Source: Xanthobacteraceae bacterium (GTDB taxonomy: Bacteria; Pseudomonadota; Alphaproteobacteria; Rhizobiales; Xanthobacteraceae). Taken from it: a stretch of 64,000 nt of DNA. The translations under genes and the position numbers were made by a program. Below, piece after piece: positions 44,815 through 52,603 of the stretch; the first letter of the stretch is position 1, and the number at the start of each line of letters is the position of its first letter. The stretch is taken from positions 1 to 64,000 of the forward strand of contig JAIESC010000081.1 in NCBI GenBank assembly GCA_019746355.1, in the 5' to 3' direction. The notes below the pieces were generated by a model. The model saw nothing but the letters and a program-made list of their open reading frames with translations, made no database searches and was not told the origin of the DNA.

Positions 44815-45273
44815 ATGAAACCCACCCTGCAACCCGGCGTTTCGTTCACCCGCCGCGTCGTCGTCGATAGCGCCCGCACCATCGGTTTCATGGGCGAGGA
44901 CGGCCGCGTCTATGGCACGCCGTACATGATCATGGACATCGAGGAGACCTGCCGCCAGTTGATCCTGCAGCACGCCGATGCGGGGGAGGACTCGGTTGGC
45001 ATCGACGTGTCGGTCAAGCATCTCGCGGCGACGCTGCCCAACATGACGGTCGAGATCGCCGTGAGGGTGACCGGCGCCGAAGGGCGCAAGGTGGCGTTTG
45101 AAGTCCATGCCAAGGATGAGCTCGACACCATCAGCACCGGCAGTCATGAGCGTTTTGTCGTCGACATCTCCAGGACCGCCGAGCGGCTGAAGGCCAAGGC
45201 GGCGAAATGGCACACGCTGAAAAACGCGGCCGCCGGCGGTGAACGAGGCGACGAAATCCATACCGCAGTCTGA
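44815..45273 (+). CDS. Hotdog-fold thioesterase
   Basis: This 152-residue protein resembles the fluoroacetyl-CoA-type and related bacterial hotdog thioesterases (FlK-like): MKPTLQPGVSFTRRVVVDSARTIGFMG, a helix with MIMDIEETCRQLILQHADAGEDSVGIDVSVKHLAATLPNMTVEIAVRVT and a final strand GRKVAFEVHAKDELD. The helix carries the Glu-Thr pattern of the hotdog active site. It would cleave an acyl-CoA at the end of the island's route. It starts 34 bases after the cyclase stop and is the last gene of the plus-strand operon. Confidence 0.82.
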   Translation: MKPTLQPGVSFTRRVVVDSARTIGFMGEDGRVYGTPYMIMDIEETCRQLILQHADAGEDSVGIDVSVKHLAATLPNMTVEIAVRVTGAEGRKVAFEVHAKDELDTISTGSHERFVVDISRTAERLKAKAAKWHTLKNAAAGGERGDEIHTAV

Positions 45274-45320
45274 ATCCTATCCAGTCGACGGCTGACAAGA
45301 AAACTCGGTTTTTCTATCCA
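45273..45320. repeat. Hairpin repeat, copy A (AATCCTAT type)
   Basis: Directly after the thioesterase stop, AATCCTATCCAG, CTGACAAGAAAA, CTCGG and TTTTCTATCCAG form a hairpin (AGAAAA/TTTTCT). A similar text lies at 60872-60920 after the patatin gene, where the stem is AAGGAAA/TTTCCTT. The stem differs but pairs in both. It may be a shared terminator-like or mobile-element end sequence. Confidence 0.45.
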
Positions 45321-45589
45321 GCACGGCAGGGAATCCAGGTTAACTCGCACGGTATCCCGAAGTGGAAGGGGGAGAACCGTCGCAGGAAGTCGAGGTGGTG
45401 CTCGCCCCATTCGGCAATATCGTCGAAATCGTCGCAGGAGGCGATGGTCGCGCAGGTCACCAGGAACAGCACTTCGTGCAGCGGATACATGACCTTTGCG
45501 GGTTCCCGGTCATCCTCCAGTTCGGAGAAATGCTTCAGGAGCAGCGCCAGACGGGCGCGCGGGCTCTCGTCTTCGAGGGACAGCTTCAT
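45314..45589 (-). pseudogene. ISAs1-type transposase, N-terminal fragment
   Basis: The frame codes the first 80 or so residues of an ISAs1 (H-repeat) transposase: LLKHFSELEDDREPAKVMYPLHEVLFLVTCATIASCDDFDDIAEWGEHHLDFLRRFSPFHFGIPCE. It then runs into LTWIPCRAG, which is translated from the left terminal inverted repeat. The DDE catalytic domain (about 300 residues) is missing, so it cannot transpose by itself. The frame is intact up to the deletion point, so the loss is recent or was an internal deletion. Confidence 0.75.
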
Positions 45590-45692
45590 CTCGGGCCTCC
45601 TGGCGAATCAAGGCACCGACGGAATCACCCTCCGAAGCTCAAGGCAAAATCAGCAAAACAAGCCCGTTAACCTGAATTCCCTGCCGTGCTGG
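45318..45692. mobile_element. MITE-like deletion derivative of an ISAs1 element
   Basis: A 27-bp terminal inverted repeat (45318-45344 and 45666-45692; one mismatch) bounds a 375-bp element. The left copy starts CCAGCACGGCAGGGAATCC and the right end is its complement. It keeps only the 5' part of the transposase gene, so it is a non-autonomous remnant with both ends. No clear target duplication was found by eye. It sits between the catabolic island and the structured element at 45833. Confidence 0.75.
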
Positions 45693-45832
45693 GCTAAGGG
45701 ATGCGGGTTGACAACATTCTTATCTTGGAACATAACAAGAACAAGCTTCGTTTCTGCTCGCATTTTTCGGGACGGAAGCGAAGCGAGGGACGCGAGCGCG
45801 GGGGAGTCCATGGCCCCGCTTGCGTCATCTGG

Positions 45833-45956
45833 TGGAGCGCCGGGAGGCGCCGCCCCCCTACGTTACTGGGGGGCGCGTGCCTCCGCAAAGGCGCGCGGCG
45901 GACCCGTTGGTCCGCAGGGCCCTACGTTACTGGGCCCGGCGCCTCCCGGCGCTCCA
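45833..45956. ncRNA. Multi-hairpin structured element, unassigned
   Basis: An outer 19-bp perfect inverted repeat (45833-45851 with 45938-45956) encloses four hairpins in a row. Hairpin 1 is CGCCCCCC-TACGTTACT-GGGGGGCG (45851-45875). Hairpin 2 is GCGTGCC/GGCGCGC with one G-T pair (45875-45896, sharing base 45875 with the previous stem). Hairpin 3 is GCGGACC-CGTT-GGTCCGC (45898-45915). Hairpin 4 is GGGCCC-TACGTTACT-GGGCCC (45917-45937). Hairpins 1 and 4 have different stems but identical 9-base loops TACGTTACT. A TTTTTCGGG/CCCGAAAAA pair at 45763 and 46007 may bound the whole. Whether it acts as RNA or DNA is unknown. The stretch 45693-46087 holds nothing else. Confidence 0.5.
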
Positions 45957-46087
45957 TTCCCTCGTTTCGAGGGACACGGAAAAAGGGGAAAGGGCGAGCC
46001 CGGCAGCCCGAAAAAGTGAAGCGGCCGGGCAGCATAGCGTTGCCTATGCGGGTTGGGTTTGACAGCTGAAATCGCTGATGGCGGTGG

Positions 46088-46879
46088 TCACCGCTCCGGC
46101 CGCGTCAGCTTCTCGCTCGGTGGCGGCTGCCAGTTCTGGGTTTCCTCGTAACGCTTGGCGTAGCGGTAGAACGTGCCTTCGAAGTTGCCGAACGCGATGA
46201 CAAAGCCCGCCCAGCCGTCCTTGAAGCCGCGCTTGAAGATGTAGTGCTTGATGAACGCCCACAGCCCGTGACCGAACGCGCTCGCCATCGACACACGCTT
46301 TCGCGTGAGCTTCGCTGCGCCGAGCGTGGAGTAGCGGTTCATCTTGCGGATGACTTCGTCCAGGTTCCGGAACGGGAACTGATGGATGGCTTGCGTCAGA
46401 TGTCCGACCGGTTTGGCGGTGAGGATCTCGTAGCCCTCGTGGACCGGATCGAGGGTGTAGCGCATCGCGCCTTTGCGGAAGAGCTGCGGCTGGCGATAGT
46501 TCGGATACCAGCCGGAGCCGGTGATCCAGCGGCCCATCATGTAGGAGCGCCGCGGCACAAGGTAGGCATCGTGTGCGGGCGCGCCCGCGACCGTCGCGAG
46601 GATTTCATCGCGCGCTTCCGCCGTGCAGCGCTCGTCGGAATCGAGGCTGAAGATCCAGTCGTGGGCACAGTGCTCCAGGGTTCGGTTGCGAAGGTCGCCG
46701 AAGCCGTGGAACGGCACCTGCACCACGCGCGCGCCGAGCGCCGTGGCCAGCGCCGCGGTGTTGTCGGTCGAGTTCGAGTCGGCGACCAGCACCTCGTCGG
46801 CCCACAGCACGCTGGAAACCGCGGCCTCGATCTTGGCGGCTTCGTTGAAGGCGATGATGTAGGCGGTGATTTTCGGCAT
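46088..46879 (-). CDS. Glycosyltransferase family 2, LPS core (WaaE/KdtX-like)
   Basis: This 263-residue GT2 enzyme has ITAYIIAFNEAAKIEAAVSSVLWADEVLVADSNSTDNTA, NRTLEHCAHDWIFSLDSDERCTAE (DxD metal motif as DSDE), GRWITGSGWYPNYRQPQLFRKGAMRY and VGHLTQAIHQFPFRNLDEVIRKMNRYS. These match the WaaE/KdtX beta-1,4-glucosyl or related LPS inner-core transferases. A hydrophobic segment (FGHGLWAFIKHYIFKRGFKDGWAGFVIAFGNFEG region) near the C-terminus would anchor it to the inner membrane. It is divergent from the next GT2. Confidence 0.85.
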   Translation of the reverse strand: MPKITAYIIAFNEAAKIEAAVSSVLWADEVLVADSNSTDNTAALATALGARVVQVPFHGFGDLRNRTLEHCAHDWIFSLDSDERCTAEARDEILATVAGAPAHDAYLVPRRSYMMGRWITGSGWYPNYRQPQLFRKGAMRYTLDPVHEGYEILTAKPVGHLTQAIHQFPFRNLDEVIRKMNRYSTLGAAKLTRKRVSMASAFGHGLWAFIKHYIFKRGFKDGWAGFVIAFGNFEGTFYRYAKRYEETQNWQPPPSEKLTRPER

Positions 46880-46997
46880 GCCCTCGGCGGGTCGGCTGGT
46901 CGCGGCGAGGGTGTTTTACCCGGCCCCCGTCCGCTTGACCATTGCGGATGTCCGGCGCGGGACGGCATAACATGACTTGGGCATTTCGCGAGGGGCC

Positions 46998-47870
46998 GTG
47001 GCCGACCTGATCTCCATCATCGTGACGACCTACGACCGGCCTGACGCGCTGGACGCGGTGCTGCGCTCGCTGTCGCGGCAGCAGGACCGCCGGTTCGAGG
47101 TGATCGTCGCCGACGACGGGTCGGGGCCCGAGACCGCGGCGCTGATCAAGGCGTGGCAGCCGCGGCTCGGCGCGCCGCTCACGCAGGTCTGGCAGCAGCA
47201 TCGCGACTTCCGCGCCGCCGAGATGCGCAACCGGGCGATCCGCGCGAGCAGGGGAAGCTACTGCGTGTTCCTCGACGGCGATTGCCTGGCGCGGCCGGAT
47301 TTCGTCGCCGTGCACCGCAGCCTCGCCGAGCCGGGCTGGTTCGTCACCGGCAACCGCGCGCTGCTGACGCCGGACAAGACCGAAGCAGTGCTGCGCGACC
47401 ATATCGAGATCGAAGGCTTCGGGCTGTCGAACTGGATTGGCGAACGGATCGGCGGCGGGCTCAATCGGCTTGCCCCCGTTCTGCAATTGCCGCTCGGCCC
47501 GCTGCGCAAGCTCCGGCCGCAGGCCTGGGAGGGTGCGCGCTCCTGCAACCTCGCGGTCTGGCGCGCCGACCTCGACCGCGTCGACGGCTTCGACGCGAGC
47601 TTCAGCGGCTGGGGCAAGGAGGATTCCGACCTGCTGGTGCGGCTCCTGCACGCCGGCGTCCGCCGCAAGGACGGCGCCTATGCGACCGGCGTGCTGCACC
47701 TGTGGCATCCGCCCGCCGACCGCTCGCAGTTGAACACCAACGAGCAGAAGCTCACGGATGTGATCAAGGACCGGCGCGTTCGCGCCGAGCAGGGGTTGTC
47801 CAGCCTCGACGACGGTCCGGCGAGCGCGCCGGCCCCGCGCAATCACCCGAATGCGGTTGCTGCGCCATGA
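46998..47870 (+). CDS. Glycosyltransferase family 2 with galactosyltransferase-type C-terminus
   Basis: This 290-residue GT2 protein reads ISIIVTTYDRPDALDAVLRSLSRQQDRRFEVIVADDGSG, then ASRGSYCVFLDGDCLARPDFV (DGD metal motif) and, in the C-terminal half, CNLAVWRADLDRVDGFDASFSGWGKEDSDLLVRLLHAGVRRK, with the GWGxEDxD signature of chondroitin polymerase-like and galactosyl/GalNAc transferases. The GTG at 46998 preceded by AGGGG is the likely start. Its stop overlaps the ATG of the O-antigen ligase gene (ATGA), so the two are coupled. The sugar transferred is unknown. Confidence 0.85.
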   Translation: MADLISIIVTTYDRPDALDAVLRSLSRQQDRRFEVIVADDGSGPETAALIKAWQPRLGAPLTQVWQQHRDFRAAEMRNRAIRASRGSYCVFLDGDCLARPDFVAVHRSLAEPGWFVTGNRALLTPDKTEAVLRDHIEIEGFGLSNWIGERIGGGLNRLAPVLQLPLGPLRKLRPQAWEGARSCNLAVWRADLDRVDGFDASFSGWGKEDSDLLVRLLHAGVRRKDGAYATGVLHLWHPPADRSQLNTNEQKLTDVIKDRRVRAEQGLSSLDDGPASAPAPRNHPNAVAAP

Positions 47871-49141
47871 CAGCTTCGGCCGACCGCGCGCGATTGCTGA
47901 GCTGGCCGACGCGCGACCGGCAGATGCTGATGGCCGACATCCTTGCGACGGGCGTCGTCGTCGCGTTGCCCTGGTCGACCTCCGTGACGGAAATTCTGGT
48001 CTGGTTGTGGCTGATCGCGGCCGTTCCGCTGCTCGATCCAGCGGCGCTGCGGCGCGTGCTGAAGACGCCGGCCGGCGGCCTGCCGATCCTGCTGCTGCTG
48101 CTCGGACTGATCGGCATGCTGTGGGCGTTCGGCGTGCCGATGAAGGAGCGATGGGACGGCTTCAAGTCGTTCTACAAGTTCCTGTTTATCCCGTTGCTGA
48201 TCGTCCATTTCCTCACATCCAAGCGCGGCGCGTGGGTGCTGATCGGCTATCTCGCGTCCTGCGGCGCGCTGCTGGTGGTGTCGGCATTGACCCTGATCCC
48301 AGGCTTTCCCTGGCAGGGGCGCAACGGACCGGGCTTGCCGGTGCGGGACCCCATTGCGCAGAGCGGCGAGTTCATCGTGTGCATCTTCGTGTTCGCAACC
48401 ATCGCACTCGATGCCTGGAAAAACCGGCGGCCGGCGTGGACCATCCTTCTGTCGGTGCTGATCCTGCTGTTCTTGGCCAATATACTTGCGCTCCCCGCCA
48501 TCAGCCGCACCTCATTTGTAGTGCTTCCGGTTCTGCTGCTGCTGTTTGGATTTCGCTGTCTGTCACGCAAAGGCGCGTTGGCCGTTGTTCTATGCGGCGT
48601 CGTCGTGGCCGGTCTGGCGTGGTCATTTTCGCATTCAGCCAGGGAAAACGTCACGGGCCTGATCAACGAAGTGCGGAACTTCGAGTCGCAAGGCGACCGC
48701 ACGCGGGCCGGCGAGCGGATCGAGTTCTGGAAAAAGTCGGTGGGCTTCATCGCGGCGGCACCGGTGATCGGCCACGGCATCGGCTCGATCCCTGATCAGT
48801 TCCGGCAGACGGTCGTGAACCAGACCGGGATGGCGGCGCTGGCCTCGTCCAACCCGCACAATCAGACATTGGCGGTGGCGATCCAGCTCGGCGTCGTCGG
48901 CACGGTGGTGCTATGGGCGATGTGGATCGCGCATCTGCTGTTGTTTCGGGCCGAAGGGCTTGCGGCGTGGGTCGGGCTGGTGATCGTGACGCAGAACGTC
49001 GTCGGTTCGCTGTTCAACTCGCACCTGTTCGATTTCACGCAGGGCTGGGGCTACGTGATGGGCGTCGGCGTCGCCGCCGGCATGGTGTTGCAACAGACCG
49101 GGCCGCGTCAGGCCGCCGAAGTGCGAGACGCTTCATCCTGA
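47867..49141 (+). CDS. O-antigen ligase family membrane protein
   Basis: This 424-residue integral membrane protein has about ten hydrophobic segments and the Wzy_C/WaaL-type periplasmic loop: RAGERIEFWKKSVGFIAAAPVIGHGIGSIPDQFRQ, then ASSNPHNQTLAVAIQLGVVG (HNxxL motif, the conserved His of O-antigen ligases). It probably joins O-antigen or other glycan to lipid A-core, or polymerises O-units. It starts by four-base overlap with the GT2 gene. The last 34 bases overlap the convergent epimerase gene. Confidence 0.85.
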   Translation: MTASADRARLLSWPTRDRQMLMADILATGVVVALPWSTSVTEILVWLWLIAAVPLLDPAALRRVLKTPAGGLPILLLLLGLIGMLWAFGVPMKERWDGFKSFYKFLFIPLLIVHFLTSKRGAWVLIGYLASCGALLVVSALTLIPGFPWQGRNGPGLPVRDPIAQSGEFIVCIFVFATIALDAWKNRRPAWTILLSVLILLFLANILALPAISRTSFVVLPVLLLLFGFRCLSRKGALAVVLCGVVVAGLAWSFSHSARENVTGLINEVRNFESQGDRTRAGERIEFWKKSVGFIAAAPVIGHGIGSIPDQFRQTVVNQTGMAALASSNPHNQTLAVAIQLGVVGTVVLWAMWIAHLLLFRAEGLAAWVGLVIVTQNVVGSLFNSHLFDFTQGWGYVMGVGVAAGMVLQQTGPRQAAEVRDASS

Positions 49142-50046
49142 ACCAGCACTGACAGGCCCTCGCGCGTGCCGACCGCGGGTTTCCAGCCGGCGTTCAGGAG
49201 CTTCGACGGATCGGCGACCTGCGCGCCCCCGAGACGCTGCCACTCCTCGCCGCGGCCCATGGCCCTGGCACCGAGCGCGATGCAGGCCGGCGGAACCGGC
49301 AGCAATCCCGCTGAGCGTCCTTCGCCGGCGCGCAAGGCCGCGACGATCTCGGCCAACGTGAGCGCATCCGGATCCGCGACGATGTAGGTTTCGCCCTGTG
49401 TCGCGGGCGTCGCCAAGGTGAAGTGTATGGCGTCTATCAGGTTTTGCCGCGCCAGCAGCGAGCGGCGGTTGCGGCAGAGGCCCAACGGCAGCGGCCAGGG
49501 CTTGCGCGCAAGCTGCATCAGCCGCGCGAAATTGCCCTTGACGCCGGAGCCGTAGATCAGCACCGGACGCAGGATCGTGAACGGCACGCCGGCTGTGCGG
49601 ACGGCGTCTTCGGCGGCAAGCTTGGACCGGCCGTAGGCGTCGGTCGGACGGGCCGGATCGGCCTCGCGCAGCACGGTGCCGGACGCCGGGCCGCCTTGCG
49701 CCCGGATCGACGACACGAAGACGAGATGATGCACGCCGGCGATTTTGGCCGCTTGCGCAAGCTCGGTGGTGGCGATGCGGTTGACCCGGTCGTAGGTCTC
49801 CTCGGCAATGCCCGGGCCGGCATGGGCGATGCCGGCGAGGTGCACGACCGTTTCCGCGCCCTTCAGCAGCGCGCGCCATTCGACCGGCCAGGTGAGGTCC
49901 GACACCGCCACGACCTCGACCGAGCGGGGAAACACGTCGGCCGGCTGCCGCATCGCGGCGCGGACGGTGTGTCCGGCGTTGGCGAGACCGGTGACGAGCG
50001 CGCGCCCGACAAAGCCCGACGCGCCGGTGACCAGGATGCGGGTCAC
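49108..50046 (-). CDS. NAD-dependent sugar epimerase/dehydratase (WbpV-like)
   Basis: This 312-residue extended SDR starts at GTG 50046 (MTRILVTGASGFVGRAL). It has AETVVHLAGIAHAGPGI, FVSSIRAQGGPASGTVL, DAYGRSKLAAEDAV (YxxxK) and LIYGSGVKGNFARLMQLARKPWPLPLGLCRNRRSLLARQNLIDAI. This matches the WbpV/WbpP-like group that makes precursor sugars for O-antigen. The TGA of the next upstream transferase overlaps its start as GTGA, the classic WbpV-WbpL type order. It likely produces a UDP-N-acetyl-6-deoxy sugar for the transferase. Confidence 0.82.
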   Translation of the reverse strand: MTRILVTGASGFVGRALVTGLANAGHTVRAAMRQPADVFPRSVEVVAVSDLTWPVEWRALLKGAETVVHLAGIAHAGPGIAEETYDRVNRIATTELAQAAKIAGVHHLVFVSSIRAQGGPASGTVLREADPARPTDAYGRSKLAAEDAVRTAGVPFTILRPVLIYGSGVKGNFARLMQLARKPWPLPLGLCRNRRSLLARQNLIDAIHFTLATPATQGETYIVADPDALTLAEIVAALRAGEGRSAGLLPVPPACIALGARAMGRGEEWQRLGGAQVADPSKLLNAGWKPAVGTREGLSVLVQDEASRTSAA

Positions 50047-51056
50047 GGCTTGCCTCGTGCGAAGGTCGCGAGCAGCCAGCCGACCGCGGCGCAGCCCGCA
50101 ACCAGCGCCAGCGCAGCGCTCCACGGTCCGGGCCACAGGACGGTGCCGATGGCGAGCGCCACCAGCGCGACATTGACGGCGAACACGCGGGCGATCGCCT
50201 CGGACACGCTGAATCCGCGAATGACCGCGAGCTGGTAGAAGTGCGTGCGGTGCGCCTGCCAGACCGGCTCGCGGTTCCTCATCCGGCGCAGCAGGGTGAG
50301 CGTCGCGTCGGCGAGATAGTAGAGCGGCAAAAGCAGCGCGGCGGCGAAGTGTCCGCGGCCCCCGACCTGGACCAGCAGCCAGGCGAACACCAGCCCGATC
50401 GGCAGGCTGCCGACGTCGCCGAGAAAAATGCGCGCCACCGGACGGTTGAACGGCGCGAACCCGATCAGCCCGCCGCACAGCGCCAGCGCCACGACGATGC
50501 CCGGCATCGGCAAGGCACCGAGCAGGCCGATCAAGGCGATGCCCACGGCAATCGGTACGAATTCCGCAACGGTCATCCAGTCGATGCCGTCCATGAAATT
50601 CGTCAGGTTGACGAACCACAGGCAGGCGACAAACAGCAAGGCGCGCTCAAGCCACCATGGCAGCGCGGGGACGACGCGGAGCTCGCCCGGGAGGCTTGCG
50701 ATCATGATTGCGACCGCAAGCGCCTGGAGCAGAAGCCGCGGCGCGACCTCGATGGTGCGGATGTCGTCGACCATCCCGACCACGGCAATGAACGCGGTCG
50801 CGGCAAACAGCGCCCAGAGCGAGGGCAGGTGGAACGCCGGATCGCCAGGGGCAATGGCGATCGCGCCGGCCGCGACCGCGAGGCTCGCGGCGATAACGGC
50901 GATGCCGCCGCCCTGCGGCGTCGGTCTGTGATGCGACGACCGCCCATTGGGATGCGCCAGCGCATGGCGCGTGAGCGCCGGCAACAGCGCCAGGATCATG
51001 GCGGCGCTGATCGCTGCCGTCGCTGCAACGACGATGGCGAGGCCCAAATTGCTCAT
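50043..51056 (-). CDS. Undecaprenyl-phosphate glycosyl-1-phosphate transferase (WecA/MraY family, WbpL-like)
   Basis: This 337-residue polytopic membrane enzyme starts an O-antigen repeat on undecaprenyl phosphate. Family landmarks are RSSHHRPTPQGGGIAVI, VGMVDDIRTIEVAPRLLLQ (DD metal site), NLTNFMDGIDWMTVAE (NFMDGIDG-like), ARIFLGDVGSLPIG and a cytoplasmic HRTHFYQLAVIRGFS loop at the end (HxHxFQ-like). Ten or eleven membrane helices are visible. It overlaps the epimerase gene by four bases and follows the GT4 gene by 7 bases on the same strand. Confidence 0.9.
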   Translation of the reverse strand: MSNLGLAIVVAATAAISAAMILALLPALTRHALAHPNGRSSHHRPTPQGGGIAVIAASLAVAAGAIAIAPGDPAFHLPSLWALFAATAFIAVVGMVDDIRTIEVAPRLLLQALAVAIMIASLPGELRVVPALPWWLERALLFVACLWFVNLTNFMDGIDWMTVAEFVPIAVGIALIGLLGALPMPGIVVALALCGGLIGFAPFNRPVARIFLGDVGSLPIGLVFAWLLVQVGGRGHFAAALLLPLYYLADATLTLLRRMRNREPVWQAHRTHFYQLAVIRGFSVSEAIARVFAVNVALVALAIGTVLWPGPWSAALALVAGCAAVGWLLATFARGKP

Positions 51057-51063
51057 CAGCGCC

Positions 51064-52218
51064 TCATCGCTCGGCCTTCAAAACGACTTGCGAGGTCACG
51101 GCATCTGATCCCACGACACGCCGATAAAGATCAACCGTCTGGCGGCCGATCGATTGTGCGGAAAACCGCTCGACCGCCAGCCGCCGCGCGGCTTCGCCAT
51201 AGCGTGCGCGTTGCTCGGGCGAGTTGGCCAGTGTTTCGATGGCGTCCGCCAGCGCCCGGGCGTCATCGACCGGGAACCGGAGCCCGGTTTCGCCGTGCAG
51301 GACCACCTCGCGGCAGCCGGGCACGTCGGCGGCGATCATCGGCCGGCCGCAGGCCGCGGCTTCAAGCAGGCTCATGGGCAGGCCTTCGCGCCGCGACGGC
51401 AGCACCGCGATATGCGCCCGCGCCCAGAGGCCGGCGATATCCGTCACGTGCCCAAGCCACGTCGTGCCCGGTTCCCGGTTCAGCGCCTCGGCCTCGATAG
51501 GGCTAAGCGAAGCCGGATTGGCCGGATCAGGCGTGCCGGCGATCAAAAGCGCAATGTTCGACCCTCGCTGCCGAAGGAGGCGCTGGGCGGCGACCAGCGT
51601 GTGAATGCCCTTGTCGGCCAGAAGCCGCCCGACAAACGCGACGGTGACGGGCCCTGCCGGCTTGGGCTGAGGTTTCAGCGTGTCGACATCGACGCCGGAG
51701 CCTGGGATCAGGGCGATGCGCGCCGCGTCGATGCCGAGCGCAGCAAGCCCGGCGCGGTCGTCGGGATTTTGCACCAGGGCGGCCTGGCGGGACCGGTTGA
51801 GCAGTCCGCGCAGGAGGCTGCCGAACACCGGACGCAGCAGCCGGGTTTTCGGCGTGTCCGATGTAAAGGCGTAACCAAGCCCAGTGAGTGCATTGACACA
51901 GGCGACCGGACGCCCGAGTGCCGCCACCCCGCCGAGCACCGACGCCTGCAACGAAACATGATGGGCGATGTCGGGAGCGACGCTCCGATGCACGTGCCGA
52001 AGCGCGCGGATCGTTGCCATCGTGCCGACTGGCGAAATCCGGCCGCGCGTGAACGGCACCGGATGCAGCGCAAAGCCCTCCGCCCTGATGGCTTCGGCGC
52101 CATCGGCCACGCGTGTTGCGACATGTACCTCGAAGCCTGCCCCGCGAGCCGCGCGCGCCATCGGCAGGCGGTGCGACAGGAAATACCAGTCCTCGGTGAC
52201 GACGTAGAGCAGACGCAA
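51064..52218 (-). CDS. Glycosyltransferase family 4
   Basis: This 384-residue retaining glycosyltransferase of GT-B fold begins MRLLYVVTEDWYFLSHRLPMARAARGAGFEVHVATRV and carries the C-terminal nucleotide-sugar site VAFVGRLLADKGIHTLVAAQRLL, WARAHIAVLPSRREGLPMSLLEAAACGRPMIAADVPGCREVV (EGLPxxxLEA motif). Similar proteins transfer the second sugar of an O-unit. It is the first gene of the minus-strand operon GT4-WbpL-like-WbpV-like. Confidence 0.88.
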   Translation of the reverse strand: MRLLYVVTEDWYFLSHRLPMARAARGAGFEVHVATRVADGAEAIRAEGFALHPVPFTRGRISPVGTMATIRALRHVHRSVAPDIAHHVSLQASVLGGVAALGRPVACVNALTGLGYAFTSDTPKTRLLRPVFGSLLRGLLNRSRQAALVQNPDDRAGLAALGIDAARIALIPGSGVDVDTLKPQPKPAGPVTVAFVGRLLADKGIHTLVAAQRLLRQRGSNIALLIAGTPDPANPASLSPIEAEALNREPGTTWLGHVTDIAGLWARAHIAVLPSRREGLPMSLLEAAACGRPMIAADVPGCREVVLHGETGLRFPVDDARALADAIETLANSPEQRARYGEAARRLAVERFSAQSIGRQTVDLYRRVVGSDAVTSQVVLKAER

Positions 52219-52450
52219 GTGGGCCCCCGGTCAACACATGGCCATTCTAAGCCGATCGCCGGCGAGACTGGTCCAGTGCCTTTGCCATTGCGCTCCTAAC
52301 CGGGAAAATTGCAGGGAAAATTGTGCTTCGAAGGGCTCAGCAAAGGCTGATTTCTAGCGGGTTTTGCTGAAGCTTCAAAGGGATAACCGGGCAGAAAAGG
52401 CAGACGATGTCCGGAGTTCCGCCGTCCGGCTTCGGCACTCGCCGAAATCA

Positions 52451-52603
52451 TCAATTCATCTTGGCGCCAATGCGTTTGGGCGAGAGCTGAAGCGCCAACC
52501 GGTCGTTCAGATGCCGCACAGTACGATCCATAGCCTTTCGTAAGGACTGCGCGCTTCTCTCGGTATTTTGGCGGTTCACAGCAATCGGTCGCTCAGAGGT
52601 CAT
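52451..52603 (-). CDS. 50-residue basic protein coupled to rad52-hnh
   Basis: The ATG at 52601-52603 overlaps the Rad52-HNH stop (ATGA on the minus strand), so this 50-residue frame is translationally coupled. The product is basic and helical: MTSERPIAVNRQNTERSAQS, then LRKAMDRTVRHLNDRLALQLSPKRIG. It may help the annealing protein, but no family was recognised. The gap beyond it (52219-52450) contains no gene. Confidence 0.5.
   Translation of the reverse strand: MTSERPIAVNRQNTERSAQSLRKAMDRTVRHLNDRLALQLSPKRIGAKMN

Noticed and set aside
45701..46069. Proline/glycine/arginine-rich open frames across the structured element
   Set aside because: Their composition is dictated by GC palindromes, and three overlapping frames are open at once, so coding is unlikely.
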